Source of the DNA: Paenilisteria newyorkensis
GTDB lineage: Bacteria > Bacillota > Bacilli > Lactobacillales > Listeriaceae
NCBI RefSeq assembly: GCF_000766145.1
Contig: NZ_JNFB01000008.1
Coordinates: forward strand, 21,448 to 85,447
Length of the DNA stretch: 64,000 bases
Reading direction: 5' to 3'
How positions within the stretch are numbered: the stretch's first letter is position 1; the number at the start of each line of letters is the position of its first letter. The notes beneath the pieces are model-generated. The model saw only the letters and a list, made by a program, of their open reading frames with translations, was not told the origin of the DNA and ran no database searches. The position numbers and the translations under genes were made by a program. Positions 22,351 through 29,471 of this stretch are shown in pieces.

Positions 22351-22812
22351 TTAAAATGGTAAGTCATCGTCACTAATATCTATCGGCGTTCCCGTGCTGA
22401 ATGGATCGCTATTGCCTTGCTGACGGCTGTTTTGCGGGTTAGGTTGATGATTGCTTTGATTCACGTTTGATTGCTGTTGCGGGGCTTCCTGTGAGTTCTT
22501 AGGCGGCAGTTTCAAAAACATTACATTCACTTCTACCTTATTCACCTTGTTGCCATCCTGCCCGGTATAACTTGCATCAACTAGAGAACCTGTAACCGTA
22601 ATGTTTTGCCCTTTTCTTGCGAAGTTCGCTAAAGATTCTGCGGTACCTTTCCACGCGACAATCTTTAAAAATATGACTGGCGTTACTCCATCCCTTGGAA
22701 TGCCGTTACATGCTATTGTTGCATTAGCTACAGCCAACCCGTTTTGCGTATATCTTAATTCTGGATCAGCGGTCAAATTCCCACTAGCTACAATTGTATT
22801 TACATCTGCCAT
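22351..22812 (-). CDS. ssb: Single-stranded DNA-binding protein
   Basis: A 153-residue phage SSB. Residues 1-105 form the OB fold (MADVNTIVASGNLTADPELR; FLKIVAWKGTAESLANFARK; GSLVDASYTGQDGNKVNKVE), followed by a Gln/Asn-rich linker and the acidic tip DISDDDLPF that recruits replication and repair partners. Encoded with a nuclease, a recombination protein and the initiator, consistent with phage DNA replication and recombination. Confidence 0.93.
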   Translation of the reverse strand: MADVNTIVASGNLTADPELRYTQNGLAVANATIACNGIPRDGVTPVIFLKIVAWKGTAESLANFARKGQNITVTGSLVDASYTGQDGNKVNKVEVNVMFLKLPPKNSQEAPQQQSNVNQSNHQPNPQNSRQQGNSDPFSTGTPIDISDDDLPF

Positions 22813-22823
22813 TTTTCAGCCTC

Positions 22824-23621
22824 CTATTTTAGTAGTTCTCCAACTTCTATTGTATCATTCAATACTTTTGAAAATCGGCAATAATCGCACTTATTACACC
22901 TTGTTGGGGCGACCTCTCCAGCCTTTAATTTCAGGATTCGCGGCATCTCTTCCGCAACATACAAATACTCAAAATCGAACCTCGTTGGGTCAAAGTCGAT
23001 GACCGCTTTATCGCACGGCGTCTGCTTCGTGACAGCAACGATATAGGGGGAAAAGTTACCGCCGAATTGTTTCTCTATCATCTGCTTGTAGATAGCCATT
23101 TGTAGCACATAATCGTAAGCCTGAATAAATGAAACCCAACCATTATATTTATCGCTCCAGAACCGTTTATAAAGCTCGGCCGTCGTCTTAAGGTCCGTGA
23201 ATCTGGAATAGTCTTTATTCAACACATCAATCTTGGCTTTCCATTTAGCGCCGTATAAATCCGCTTCAATAATGACCTCTTTCTCGCCATCCATCGCAAA
23301 CATGGAAAGCTGGTCGTTTTTAACCGTTTCAATCATCCGATCCGCTGTTTCAAAATCCGAGTATTTCGAACCGTTCTTTTTAAATATCACGACGTTATTG
23401 GCTTCTACAAACTCGCTGTGAACCTCTTCTGACTCAAAGGCACTATGAACGTAATTGCCAACTAAAAACGCTTGTTTCGCCTCCTGCGTCCACGAACCGT
23501 TGATTTCTGCTAATGTCCGCGCCTCACAACTCATAAAAGACTTGAATTGTGAGACCGACATATATTCCTTGTTCATTTCTGGTGAGTAATAGTTATCCTT
23601 CGTTAGTTTTCTCTGGCTCAT
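22824..23621 (-). CDS. PD-(D/E)XK recombination exonuclease (YqaJ/Cas4-like, DUF3799)
   Basis: A 265-residue nuclease. Motifs include LVGNYVHSAFE (N-terminal helix with His), EVIIEADLYGAKWKAKIDVL with the catalytic Asp, then FTDLKTT, the D-x-K part, and a C-terminal cluster CNKCDYC that may bind an Fe-S or zinc site as in Cas4/AddB-like nucleases. Paired with the gene just upstream, it likely degrades one DNA strand to feed annealing during phage recombination. The two genes overlap by 29 nt. Confidence 0.75.
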   Translation of the reverse strand: MSQRKLTKDNYYSPEMNKEYMSVSQFKSFMSCEARTLAEINGSWTQEAKQAFLVGNYVHSAFESEEVHSEFVEANNVVIFKKNGSKYSDFETADRMIETVKNDQLSMFAMDGEKEVIIEADLYGAKWKAKIDVLNKDYSRFTDLKTTAELYKRFWSDKYNGWVSFIQAYDYVLQMAIYKQMIEKQFGGNFSPYIVAVTKQTPCDKAVIDFDPTRFDFEYLYVAEEMPRILKLKAGEVAPTRCNKCDYCRFSKVLNDTIEVGELLK

Positions 23622-24462
23622 TTACCGCACCTTCTTCTACATCTGCCTTAACATCTTCCTTAGCCGCTAACTCCTCTTTGAGCTTGCTAGGCGCATCTTT
23701 CTTGGTTGATTTATCAAAATAATCCTCTACTTTCGCTAGGCCGTCTTTGATGCTGTTAAAAATATTCCGTGCTTGAACCATATCGAATTCCGTAAATGTT
23801 GATGTCCCATAACCGAATCGATTTTCAATCTGTTCTTGTGTGACGCCATAGCTCTCTTTGAACATAGCTAACATCTTGCCAATCCTATCTTTCAGCGGGA
23901 TATCGCCCCCACCGCTTCGTACAGTTTCATTACACTGCGCCACTGCCTTATCTACAATATCGCCTGGTATAATACCTAACAGGCATGAACGCAATCTTCT
24001 AGCCCCCATATTCGCAACTAATTCGTATATGTCTCGCTCGTCTGTGAGTTTTTGAATGCCTTTTTTAGTTGATCTAACGTGCGGAACCGTAAATTCTTTT
24101 TGAGTTCTCGTATTCGTTTCCATATCCCAGGCATATGCAACCGCTGTGGATTCACCATCGCGACGTTCCAACTCTTTCACACCAAAGCTGATATTTCCCC
24201 AGTTTTGCGCCAAAACCTCCGCTAACCGAATCGATGGGCCAACTACTTTTTGACCGCCACGGGGATAAGAGTAAACAGCCGTTTCTGCTAATGTTAGCCG
24301 TTTGCAAGCATCCATAATGCGTTGTTCTGACTGGAACACATTGCGAGGCATGTTCTGCGCCATAAATATCTGACCTTTTACCTCTTCCATTTCTCTACTA
24401 GCTGCCACTACCGTAGCCGCGTTATTACCTTGATTATTAAATTGATTCGTTAATTCATTCAT
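23593..24462 (-). CDS. Phage recombination protein, probable single-strand annealing type
   Basis: A 289-residue conserved phage protein with SYPRGGQKVVGPSIRLAEVL, AYAWDMETNTRTQKEFTVPH and DIYELVANMGARRLRSCLLG. This family accompanies PD-(D/E)XK exonucleases and SSB in many phages, the arrangement seen for RecT and Erf annealing proteins; I infer that role from the partner genes and general layout. The end is charged and acidic. It is not recognisably RecT, Bet or Erf by sequence. Confidence 0.55.
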   Translation of the reverse strand: MNELTNQFNNQGNNAATVVAASREMEEVKGQIFMAQNMPRNVFQSEQRIMDACKRLTLAETAVYSYPRGGQKVVGPSIRLAEVLAQNWGNISFGVKELERRDGESTAVAYAWDMETNTRTQKEFTVPHVRSTKKGIQKLTDERDIYELVANMGARRLRSCLLGIIPGDIVDKAVAQCNETVRSGGGDIPLKDRIGKMLAMFKESYGVTQEQIENRFGYGTSTFTEFDMVQARNIFNSIKDGLAKVEDYFDKSTKKDAPSKLKEELAAKEDVKADVEEGAVNEPEKTNEG

Positions 24463-24644
24463 TTAGACACACTCATTTCTTGGAATTTTTTATCAAGCTG
24501 AAAATATATATCGATCATTTCGTTGTACACCGATGAACCTTCTAACGCTTCCTGATGTCGCTTAAGCCAGTTGTAAACCGTGCTGATTTCCTCGTATTCG
24601 TGAATCGTCGTCTTAAATCCGTGATGTTCCACTTCGAACCACAT
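24459..24644 (-). CDS. Phage hypothetical protein, 61 residues
   Basis: Begins MWFEVEHHGFKTTIHEYEEI at ATG 24644 with GGAGGCGATAGCA upstream. Helical, with TVYNWLKRHQEALEGSSVYN. It is the first gene of the recombination block and couples to it by a 4-nt overlap. Confidence 0.5.
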   Translation of the reverse strand: MWFEVEHHGFKTTIHEYEEISTVYNWLKRHQEALEGSSVYNEMIDIYFQLDKKFQEMSVSK

Positions 24645-24658
24645 TGCTATCGCCTCCA

Positions 24659-24758
24659 TTGCTTTTTTATGCGGGAGTATGTATAATAAAGTTATCTATT
24701 CTTATACATGCACTCCCTGTATGTGTTTCGCTCACTCTGTAAAGTGAGCTTTTTTTAT
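24659..24758 (+). ncRNA. Candidate small plus-strand RNA with own promoter and terminator
   Basis: Plus strand TTGCTT (24659-24664), 17 nt, TATAAT (24682-24687) is a plausible promoter. About 43 nt later GCTCACT-CTGTAA-AGTGAGC is followed by TTTTTTT (24730-24757). The RNA of roughly 65 nt would run against the leftward early operon in the only gap between the recombination genes and the zinc-ribbon gene. No plus-strand gene explains the terminator. Confidence 0.45.
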
Positions 24759-25142
24759 TGCTCGTAGAAAACCATGGTTGTTAAACTTTAATCCGCATAT
24801 CGTGCAAAACGCATGGTCCGACTTTATTTCCTCATTCCTGCATCTTGGACAACATAGTTTATCTTTAGCACAATGCCAGCAAATTCTCGTGTGCCCAGGT
24901 GGTTCTTGCCCTTCTAAAATGTCATCGAACATTGCTCCGCAACTCTCGCACAAAGTACCATCTAAATGCATATCTGTTATTTCACCCATGTTTATAACCT
25001 CCTCAAATGGCTTATCGTGTCGTTTAAATGGCTGTATAGCTACTTTATCTTCTGAAACGTCGTATCTTTCTATTAAAATATCCGCTATTTTACGATGCAC
25101 TTTGTCCGTCCGTTTCACTCTCAATTCGTCCATTCTCTTCAC
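24732..25142 (-). CDS. Phage zinc-ribbon protein with four CxxC pairs
   Basis: A 136-residue protein. The N-terminal half (RKIADILIERYDVSEDKVAI) is helical; the C-terminal half contains CESC, CWHC with an upstream His, CCPRC and CTIC, enough for two zinc ribbons. Likely nucleic-acid or protein binding. The GTG at 25142 or the ATG at 25133 is the start. Its stop codon lies in the stem of the plus-strand terminator. Confidence 0.55.
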   Translation of the reverse strand: MKRMDELRVKRTDKVHRKIADILIERYDVSEDKVAIQPFKRHDKPFEEVINMGEITDMHLDGTLCESCGAMFDDILEGQEPPGHTRICWHCAKDKLCCPRCRNEEIKSDHAFCTICGLKFNNHGFLRAIKKAHFTE

Positions 25143-25251
25143 GTCCTCTCAAATCTTCCATATACTCGTCATGCCACGCTTGGCTGTTGCGGTTGCGTAA
25201 CTCCCAGTACTCTTCATTTGCCATTAAATTCTCAACTGATCCTGCGTACAT
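25090..25251 (-). CDS. 53-residue phage protein
   Basis: Starts MYAGSVENLMANEEYWELRN at ATG 25251 with GAGGTG 6 nt upstream. The middle RNSQAWHDEYMEDLRGREEN is charged and helical. It overlaps the zinc-ribbon gene by 53 nt in another frame. Similar short proteins precede replication genes in Firmicutes phages; role unknown. Confidence 0.5.
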   Translation of the reverse strand: MYAGSVENLMANEEYWELRNRNSQAWHDEYMEDLRGREENGRIESETDGQSAS

Positions 25252-25261
25252 CTGTTTCACC

Positions 25262-25423
25262 TCACAATTTATTTATCACCGTTACACCTACCATCAGAAC
25301 GAAGGCGGATAGCACGATGGCCGCAATCACTAGCAACCATATTTTCGTATCTTTCGCCAGTTTAATGTCCCCATTCTCGTCCTCATGTCCGCAAAAGAAA
25401 AAGTTTACTAGTGCTGAAAACAT
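25262..25423 (-). CDS. 53-residue membrane protein
   Basis: ATG at 25423 follows GAGGAGGTAGAGCA. The peptide has a short hydrophobic start (MFSALVNFFFCGHEDENGD) and one clear membrane helix (IWLLVIAAIVLSAFVLMVGV) near the C-terminus. Overlaps the upstream gene by 16 nt. Unknown function. Confidence 0.6.
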   Translation of the reverse strand: MFSALVNFFFCGHEDENGDIKLAKDTKIWLLVIAAIVLSAFVLMVGVTVINKL

Positions 25424-25623
25424 TGCTCTACCTCCTCGTATTCTTGCGATTCTAGGTACTCTACGTATTTTTGAAATGTGTGATAACCGGTTGCCATAAG
25501 CGGAACTTCGCTTGATATCTCGTTGAATTTAACCGTTCCAGTTACATAATTCAGAATAATGGTGCTGTCACCTGTCTTGCGTTTGCGCCTAAACGTCCTC
25601 ATTTTCCACTTCGTCATACGCAT
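25408..25623 (-). CDS. Phage hypothetical protein, 71 residues
   Basis: Begins MRMTKWKMRTFRRKRKTGDS, strongly basic, with AAAGGCGG 6 nt upstream, then a neutral to acidic second half (YHTFQKYVEYLESQEYEEVE). A longer in-frame start at 25653 would sit in the neighbouring membrane-protein gene. Not recognised. Confidence 0.45.
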   Translation of the reverse strand: MRMTKWKMRTFRRKRKTGDSTIILNYVTGTVKFNEISSEVPLMATGYHTFQKYVEYLESQEYEEVEQCFQH

Positions 25624-25729
25624 ATCCATCCGCCTTTCTCTTAGCTTTGTCACTTAAGAAAAGGTTAAAATACATCATTGCTAGTGCGAAACCTCCGATA
25701 AAGCCTAGTATCCCGTTAAGCATCTTCAT
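25589..25729 (-). CDS. 46-residue membrane protein
   Basis: Starts MKMLNGILGFIGGFALAMMY at ATG 25729 (or 25723), with GGAG upstream in the end of the excisionase-like gene. One membrane helix with glycines, then a basic stop-transfer (SDKAKRKADGY) and an acidic tail. Overlaps both neighbours. Unknown role. Confidence 0.55.
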   Translation of the reverse strand: MKMLNGILGFIGGFALAMMYFNLFLSDKAKRKADGYAYDEVENEDV

Positions 25730-25949
25730 CAACTCCAATGCTGTCTAATTCTATCTCTTTGATTGCTTCTATATCAGATAAATCGTAACCTTCGTATTTT
25801 GCTTTAAACTCCGTTAACGCTTCTTCTCGCACTTTTAAACGTGGCAATTTCAACGATGGTAATAATCCTTTATTCACTAATTTATATGCGTATTCACGAC
25901 TAGTTTTAAGCTCTTTTGCAACTTCGTTCATTTTGAATAATTTAGGCAT
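25716..25949 (-). CDS. Excisionase-like helix-turn-helix protein
   Basis: A 77-residue protein starting MPKLFKMNEVAKELKTSREY, then AYKLVNKGLLPSLKLPRLKV: a winged HTH of the MerR/excisionase (HTH_17) type, in which the helix pair is followed by a basic strand. GAGAGGTGAGAATA precedes the ATG at 25949. It may act as Xis or as an early regulator; distance from int argues against certainty. Confidence 0.65.
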   Translation of the reverse strand: MPKLFKMNEVAKELKTSREYAYKLVNKGLLPSLKLPRLKVREEALTEFKAKYEGYDLSDIEAIKEIELDSIGVDEDA

Positions 25950-25969
25950 TATTCTCACCTCTCTATTTA

Positions 25970-26497
25970 TTAAATCCAGCCAGATTTCTCCCAAAACTTT
26001 TCACGTTCCAACACTTGGCTTTTTAAATCGATATTGTAACCCTCGCTCATTATCGCTAATGTTGTGTTGATAATCGCTGATGCGTCTAACATTTCTCGCA
26101 TTACATTTACAACGGTTTGCCGTTGCTCCGTGCTGATTTTAGCGGTAGGCGAAGCAAACGTATCTAATGACTGTTTAACACTCTCTACCGCCTCTGTAGC
26201 TTCTCTTGAGAAGTGATGAAGCAACGACATTTGATGTTTATCTACTTTTTCTAGTATGCAAGGCAATAACCCGCCTGAAAATTCTCGCAAAAGTCTAAAG
26301 CTCACTTCGGCATTGTTGTAATTATCCATGTATGATTTAGCCACTTGCTTCGATACTTTCCGTTTGCCGTTCGCTTGCTGGCTTACTAGCGCTTGTGTTA
26401 TATGATTGTCTAGCGCTATTTCCTTTTGCTGATATTCTCCTGTTAAAGTCTTTACAGCTTTCGCCGCGTATGCTGACTCTTTGATTGCGTTTGTCAT
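25970..26497 (-). CDS. Phage hypothetical helical protein, 175 residues
   Basis: Begins MTNAIKESAYAAKAVKTLTG after ACGGAGAAAATA. Wholly helical and without obvious motif, with KANGKRKVSK-type basic turns early and EREKFWEKSGWI at the end. Possibly a DNA-organising or replication accessory protein, but there is no direct evidence. Confidence 0.45.
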   Translation of the reverse strand: MTNAIKESAYAAKAVKTLTGEYQQKEIALDNHITQALVSQQANGKRKVSKQVAKSYMDNYNNAEVSFRLLREFSGGLLPCILEKVDKHQMSLLHHFSREATEAVESVKQSLDTFASPTAKISTEQRQTVVNVMREMLDASAIINTTLAIMSEGYNIDLKSQVLEREKFWEKSGWI

Positions 26498-26613
26498 TAT
26501 TTTCTCCGTTCTGTTATTTAATTTATAGGCGCATAACACACCTTTTTGTTATGATTGTTTCAAGCCCTTTTATATAGATCGTCCGTTGTGGTAGGCGGGC
26601 GGTCAGTGTTATT

Positions 26614-26799
26614 TTAAACCTTTGTAACAATAGCGTTACTGTTAATCATTTCTTTGGCTACCTGTAAAACGCATTCAGCTTGTTCTACTGTTAGTTGTTG
26701 CTCTGCAAGCGCATTGCGTATAACTTGAGCTAATCCGCGTACAAGTTCGCCGTCCATTGATTCCGAATAATTAAATTGATATTCGTTATATTCAATCAT
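26614..26799 (-). CDS. Phage hypothetical protein, 61 residues
   Basis: A small protein (MIEYNEYQFNYSESMDGELV) with a helical second half (LAEQQLTVEQAECVLQVAKE). AAGGAGGAAATAC stands before the ATG. The type is common in Listeria phages; function unknown. Confidence 0.5.
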   Translation of the reverse strand: MIEYNEYQFNYSESMDGELVRGLAQVIRNALAEQQLTVEQAECVLQVAKEMINSNAIVTKV

Positions 26800-26859
26800 G
26801 TATTTCCTCCTTGTATATTATTCAGTTTTCATGTTCTCTTTATGTTCGCCTCGCCTGTT

Positions 26860-26868
26860 TGGTATGAT
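26860..26868 (+). promoter_or_regulatory. Extended -10 promoter of the plus-strand cargo gene
   Basis: TGGTATGAT fits the TGnTATAAT extended -10 with one mismatch; no good -35 lies 17 nt upstream. It is 25 nt before the ATG of the only plus-strand gene inside the lytic region. Confidence 0.5.
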
Positions 26869-26892
26869 TTGGGTAGAAAGCGAGGTGATTGT

Positions 26893-27429
26893 ATGGAAAT
26901 TGATCTGTTTAATGTTCTTTCTTTTGCATTAGCTTTTGCAGGAATACTTTCCCCCTTACTAACTACTTATTTCAGCCGAAAAATGGAATTGAGACTAAAG
27001 AAACTTGATTTGCTTCACGAAGCAACCGAAGTTAACTACAAAATAATGCTAGAGTGTTTCCAAGAATTCGTTTTATTAAGCGGAGAAATCATGATTAACA
27101 CAGATATTGGGCATAAGATAACAAAAGAAAAAATCATAAAATTCGATGTTGTTTGTTTAAATTGCTTCTTGTTCCTATCAAAAGGAGAGCGTCAGAAATT
27201 CCAAAAATTCAGATATGAAATGAAAAAGAGTTTTGGATTTTCTAACCCTGAACAAACAACAATAGACCAATTAAATGATGCTTTAAAAACTTTGGATTTC
27301 TCTCAGCTTGGAATCAAGAAAGAGCATGTTCTTTTTTCTGAATGTATAGATATTGCTCAATCTAAATTGGAAGAAATATTAAACTTACGTATACCAGAGT
27401 TGCGTAAAAAACGTACCAAGCAAACTTGA
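26893..27429 (+). CDS. Plus-strand cargo (moron-like) membrane-anchored protein
   Basis: A 178-residue protein starting at ATG 26893, with GAGGTGATTGT upstream. An N-terminal hydrophobic segment (FNVLSFALAFAGILSPLLTT) is followed by a basic stop (YFSRKMELRLKKLDLLHEAT) and a long helical cytoplasmic domain rich in lysine, ending RIPELRKKRTKQT. It runs against all surrounding lytic genes and has its own promoter, the usual sign of a gene expressed from the prophage. Superinfection exclusion or defence is a reasonable guess from topology and context; no family recognised. Confidence 0.6.
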   Translation: MEIDLFNVLSFALAFAGILSPLLTTYFSRKMELRLKKLDLLHEATEVNYKIMLECFQEFVLLSGEIMINTDIGHKITKEKIIKFDVVCLNCFLFLSKGERQKFQKFRYEMKKSFGFSNPEQTTIDQLNDALKTLDFSQLGIKKEHVLFSECIDIAQSKLEEILNLRIPELRKKRTKQT

Positions 27430-27538
27430 AATAATGTTCTTTAAATATATACTTCTGTCCAAAGAATATTTCTTGTGCCAAGCATACTATAAAGATTAAA
27501 TAAACGAATCCGTATAACAAAAGATATTTCAGTTCCAT
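27362..27538 (-). CDS. 58-residue two-helix membrane protein, antisense to the cargo gene end
   Basis: ATG at 27538 follows GGAGGAGCGAAATAAAA. The peptide has two hydrophobic stretches, MELKYLLLYGFVYLIFIVCL and FAWYVFYATLVYVSLIFL, separated by a charged loop (QKYIFKEHYFK). Its 3' 68 nt overlap the 3' end of the plus-strand gene. The good SD and continuous hydrophobic pattern support a real gene. Unknown function. Confidence 0.55.
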   Translation of the reverse strand: MELKYLLLYGFVYLIFIVCLAQEIFFGQKYIFKEHYFKFAWYVFYATLVYVSLIFLPI

Positions 27539-27540
27539 TT

Positions 27541-27933
27541 TTATTTCGCTCCTCCAGATAAGATATCGATCATATTTTCTAGTTCCACTTCGTTGAATGG
27601 CGTTTCTCCACTTTGTTTTAACGATTGAAACGAAAGTGCCATTATCACCGGTATAAAGAGTATTCCTTTTCCAACTAGTTCCAACTCGTTATAAGCGAAA
27701 TTCAATATTTTTTCATAAGAACTGGTTGTCAATTCTAAATACAGCGCTGAATCAATTCTCTTTTTGTTGATATATAGTTTTAATGTTGTATTTAGAATTT
27801 CTTTTAAATCACCAATTTCTAAAGCACTTACTACAAGTTCTTCAATTTCAATTTCAAAATCATTGGTCTGTTTGACTAAATACATTTTAAAAACCTCCGA
27901 TATTTGTGATTCATTTAGAATTTTCGCTAACAT
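27541..27933 (-). CDS. Phage hypothetical protein, 130 residues
   Basis: A helical acidic protein (MLAKILNESQISEVFKMYLV) with a hydrophobic patch ILFIPVIMALSFQSL in its second half. It lies between the antirepressor group and the cargo gene and overlaps the upstream gene by 7 nt. Not recognised. Confidence 0.45.
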   Translation of the reverse strand: MLAKILNESQISEVFKMYLVKQTNDFEIEIEELVVSALEIGDLKEILNTTLKLYINKKRIDSALYLELTTSSYEKILNFAYNELELVGKGILFIPVIMALSFQSLKQSGETPFNEVELENMIDILSGGAK

Positions 27934-28151
27934 CCCATTATATTTTCTTGGATTCTTAATAAATCACCTGTCAATGCCTCCAAATTATGGTGCAAGTATT
28001 CTTCGCGACTTATATTACGTTCTATAGACACTATAGTTCCGTTCTTTCCGCCCGATGTTTCCACAACTTTATAGGGTGGTTTACCTGCTAAAACATCATG
28101 AATTAAATCACTTAAACTATCTAATTCTTTTAACAAATCAGTATCAGTCAT
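27927..28151 (-). CDS. Phage hypothetical protein, 74 residues
   Basis: A small protein (MTDTDLLKELDSLSDLIHDV) with GGKNGTIVSIERNISREEYL, linked to the antirepressor gene by a 4-nt overlap. No known family; co-expression with the antirepressor is the only clue. Confidence 0.45.
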   Translation of the reverse strand: MTDTDLLKELDSLSDLIHDVLAGKPPYKVVETSGGKNGTIVSIERNISREEYLHHNLEALTGDLLRIQENIMGC

Positions 28152-29032
28152 TTTTGCGCCTCCATTATCACTTTATCAACCGCGGCTTCAATGTTACGTC
28201 GCACCAGTATTTCATGGATAAAAAATCTTCCTTTTTGCGTCCATTTTGTATGAAGTATTGTTCCTGGTCTGCCATCGCTATGCGTGATTGGTATTGTTTT
28301 AGATTCCGTATAACCATTGTTCATGTGATCCTTGTACAAAATCCATTGCCCTCCAACTTTATGTTGCACGCCTTCTTCTTTTAAGATGAGGTTTAGCTTC
28401 TGAGCGGTTAAATCATAATCTGCTGCAATCTGCGTTACAGCCATCAAGCCTTTTGATTTTAGTATTTCATCATAATAAGTAGCTTTCGGCTCATATTCTG
28501 CAATTTGTTTCGCTTGCGTTTGATTCTCTATTTCCAATTTTTGGTTATCTTCTTCTAGGTCTGCCGCTAACCGCAATGCTTCCGCTAGTGTTTGCGGGAT
28601 GTAGAATGCCATCTTTTGATTTTCATTTGTTTGCGGATTTCGTATCTGTTCGCGCATATCGAAATAATTATCTACTAACTGATCGTAGATTTCCCAAGCG
28701 GTTTCATCTTCTAATATTTTTAGTAGTTTGGAATAGCCACGTTCAGATAGAAGATAAACGTTTTTACTCCTGTTCCAAGCATTTTGTGTATAGCCCACTT
28801 TTTCTGGGTCACTCAGTGTGATAACGGATTTTAAATCGATAATATCCACATCATTTTTAAATCGTTCAATGTTCCTGTTTATGGATTGGTTAATGGTTCT
28901 AACATCTGTGCTATGAATCATTGCAATATCCTTTACCGTCATCGCTCGCTTGCCTTCTCCAAATCCACCTTCAATGCCGGTGAAAGTAAAACGCCCTAGA
29001 TTTTGTTTACCGATTACTTTTAGATTGTTCAT
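28148..29032 (-). CDS. Phage antirepressor (ORF6N plus KilAC)
   Basis: A 294-residue protein. Residues about 15-130 match the ORF6N domain (MTVKDIAMIHSTDVRTINQS; NVYLLSERGYSKLLKILEDE), and residues about 150-265 the KilAC DNA-binding domain (AEALRLAADLEEDNQKLEIE; MAVTQIAADYDLTAQKLNLI; VGGQWILYKDHMNNGYTESK). Such proteins bind or titrate CI-type repressors and favour lytic growth. As the repressor here lacks a cleavable domain, this antirepressor may be the main induction device. It is the second leftward early gene after cro. Confidence 0.85.
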   Translation of the reverse strand: MNNLKVIGKQNLGRFTFTGIEGGFGEGKRAMTVKDIAMIHSTDVRTINQSINRNIERFKNDVDIIDLKSVITLSDPEKVGYTQNAWNRSKNVYLLSERGYSKLLKILEDETAWEIYDQLVDNYFDMREQIRNPQTNENQKMAFYIPQTLAEALRLAADLEEDNQKLEIENQTQAKQIAEYEPKATYYDEILKSKGLMAVTQIAADYDLTAQKLNLILKEEGVQHKVGGQWILYKDHMNNGYTESKTIPITHSDGRPGTILHTKWTQKGRFFIHEILVRRNIEAAVDKVIMEAQK

Positions 29033-29074
29033 TTTGTTTCCTCCTTAATAAGTTGTCGAATTCGAAACTGATTC

Positions 29075-29290
29075 TTAAAAAAAATCGTCTACTTTAACAT
29101 TTAATACTTCTGCAATCTTTATAGCTTCTTCAAAATAGAAGTCTCTTCCTTTTTTTCTATTCACTTTCAAATTGAATAATGATCTATCCATATCTATCAT
29201 TTCGGCTACCTCTGACTGTTTAAGCCCGCTAGAAACGATTAATCCTTTCAATTTGAAATATGGTACATCATATTCATTTTTAACTAACAT
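29075..29290 (-). CDS. Cro-like repressor
   Basis: A 71-residue HTH protein starting MLVKNEYDVPYFKLKGLIVS at ATG 29290, after GGAGGAGGAGCG. The helix-turn-helix is LKQSEVAEMIDMDRSLFNLK, followed by AIKIAEVLNVKVDDFF, typical of small phage Cro proteins. First gene under the leftward early promoter and divergent from cI, so it should repress the lysogeny promoter. Confidence 0.8.
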   Translation of the reverse strand: MLVKNEYDVPYFKLKGLIVSSGLKQSEVAEMIDMDRSLFNLKVNRKKGRDFYFEEAIKIAEVLNVKVDDFF

Positions 29291-29307
29291 CGCTCCTCCT
29301 CCTTTCT

Positions 29308-29330
29308 TTAGTTTCGAAAACAACAACTAA
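29308..29330. promoter_or_regulatory. Operator O1 of the genetic switch
   Basis: TTAGTT-N11-AACTAA, a perfect 6-bp inverted repeat; the spacer is TCGAAAACAAC. It lies in the untranslated leader of cro, downstream of its -10 box. Confidence 0.6.
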
Positions 29331-29339
29331 TGTAAATTC

Positions 29340-29368
29340 ATAATAACCTAAAAAAGTTTCGAAGTCAA
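29340..29368 (-). promoter_or_regulatory. Leftward early promoter (PR-like) for cro
   Basis: Minus strand TTGACT, 17-nt spacer, TATTAT: the best sigma-A promoter in the region. The -35 lies in operator O2, so repressor binding there would shut it off. Confidence 0.8.
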
Positions 29369-29375
29369 CAACTTT
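29353..29375. promoter_or_regulatory. Operator O2 of the genetic switch
   Basis: AAAGTT-N11-AACTTT, spacer TCGAAGTCAAC. It shares the TTTCGAA and CAACAACT positions with O1, so both belong to one operator family. Overlaps the -35 box of the cro promoter. Confidence 0.6.
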
Positions 29376-29414
29376 AGTGTGTTTTTATTAAATTTATGTT
29401 TCGTAATGACGTAT

Positions 29415-29437
29415 ATATGTTGCGATTACACAACTTT
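29415..29437. promoter_or_regulatory. Operator O3 of the genetic switch
   Basis: ATGTTGCGATTACACAACTT contains GTTG-N8-CAAC and shares the CACAACTTT arm with O2. It overlaps the -35 box of the repressor promoter, suggesting autoregulation. Weaker match than O1 and O2. Confidence 0.5.
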
Positions 29438-29448
29438 AAATGTATAAT
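29420..29448 (+). promoter_or_regulatory. Repressor maintenance promoter (PRM-like)
   Basis: TTGCGA, 17-nt spacer, TATAAT on the plus strand, 23 nt before the repressor ATG. The -35 sits in operator O3. Confidence 0.75.
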
Positions 29449-29471
29449 TATATAATCAGGAGGTTGTTCAA

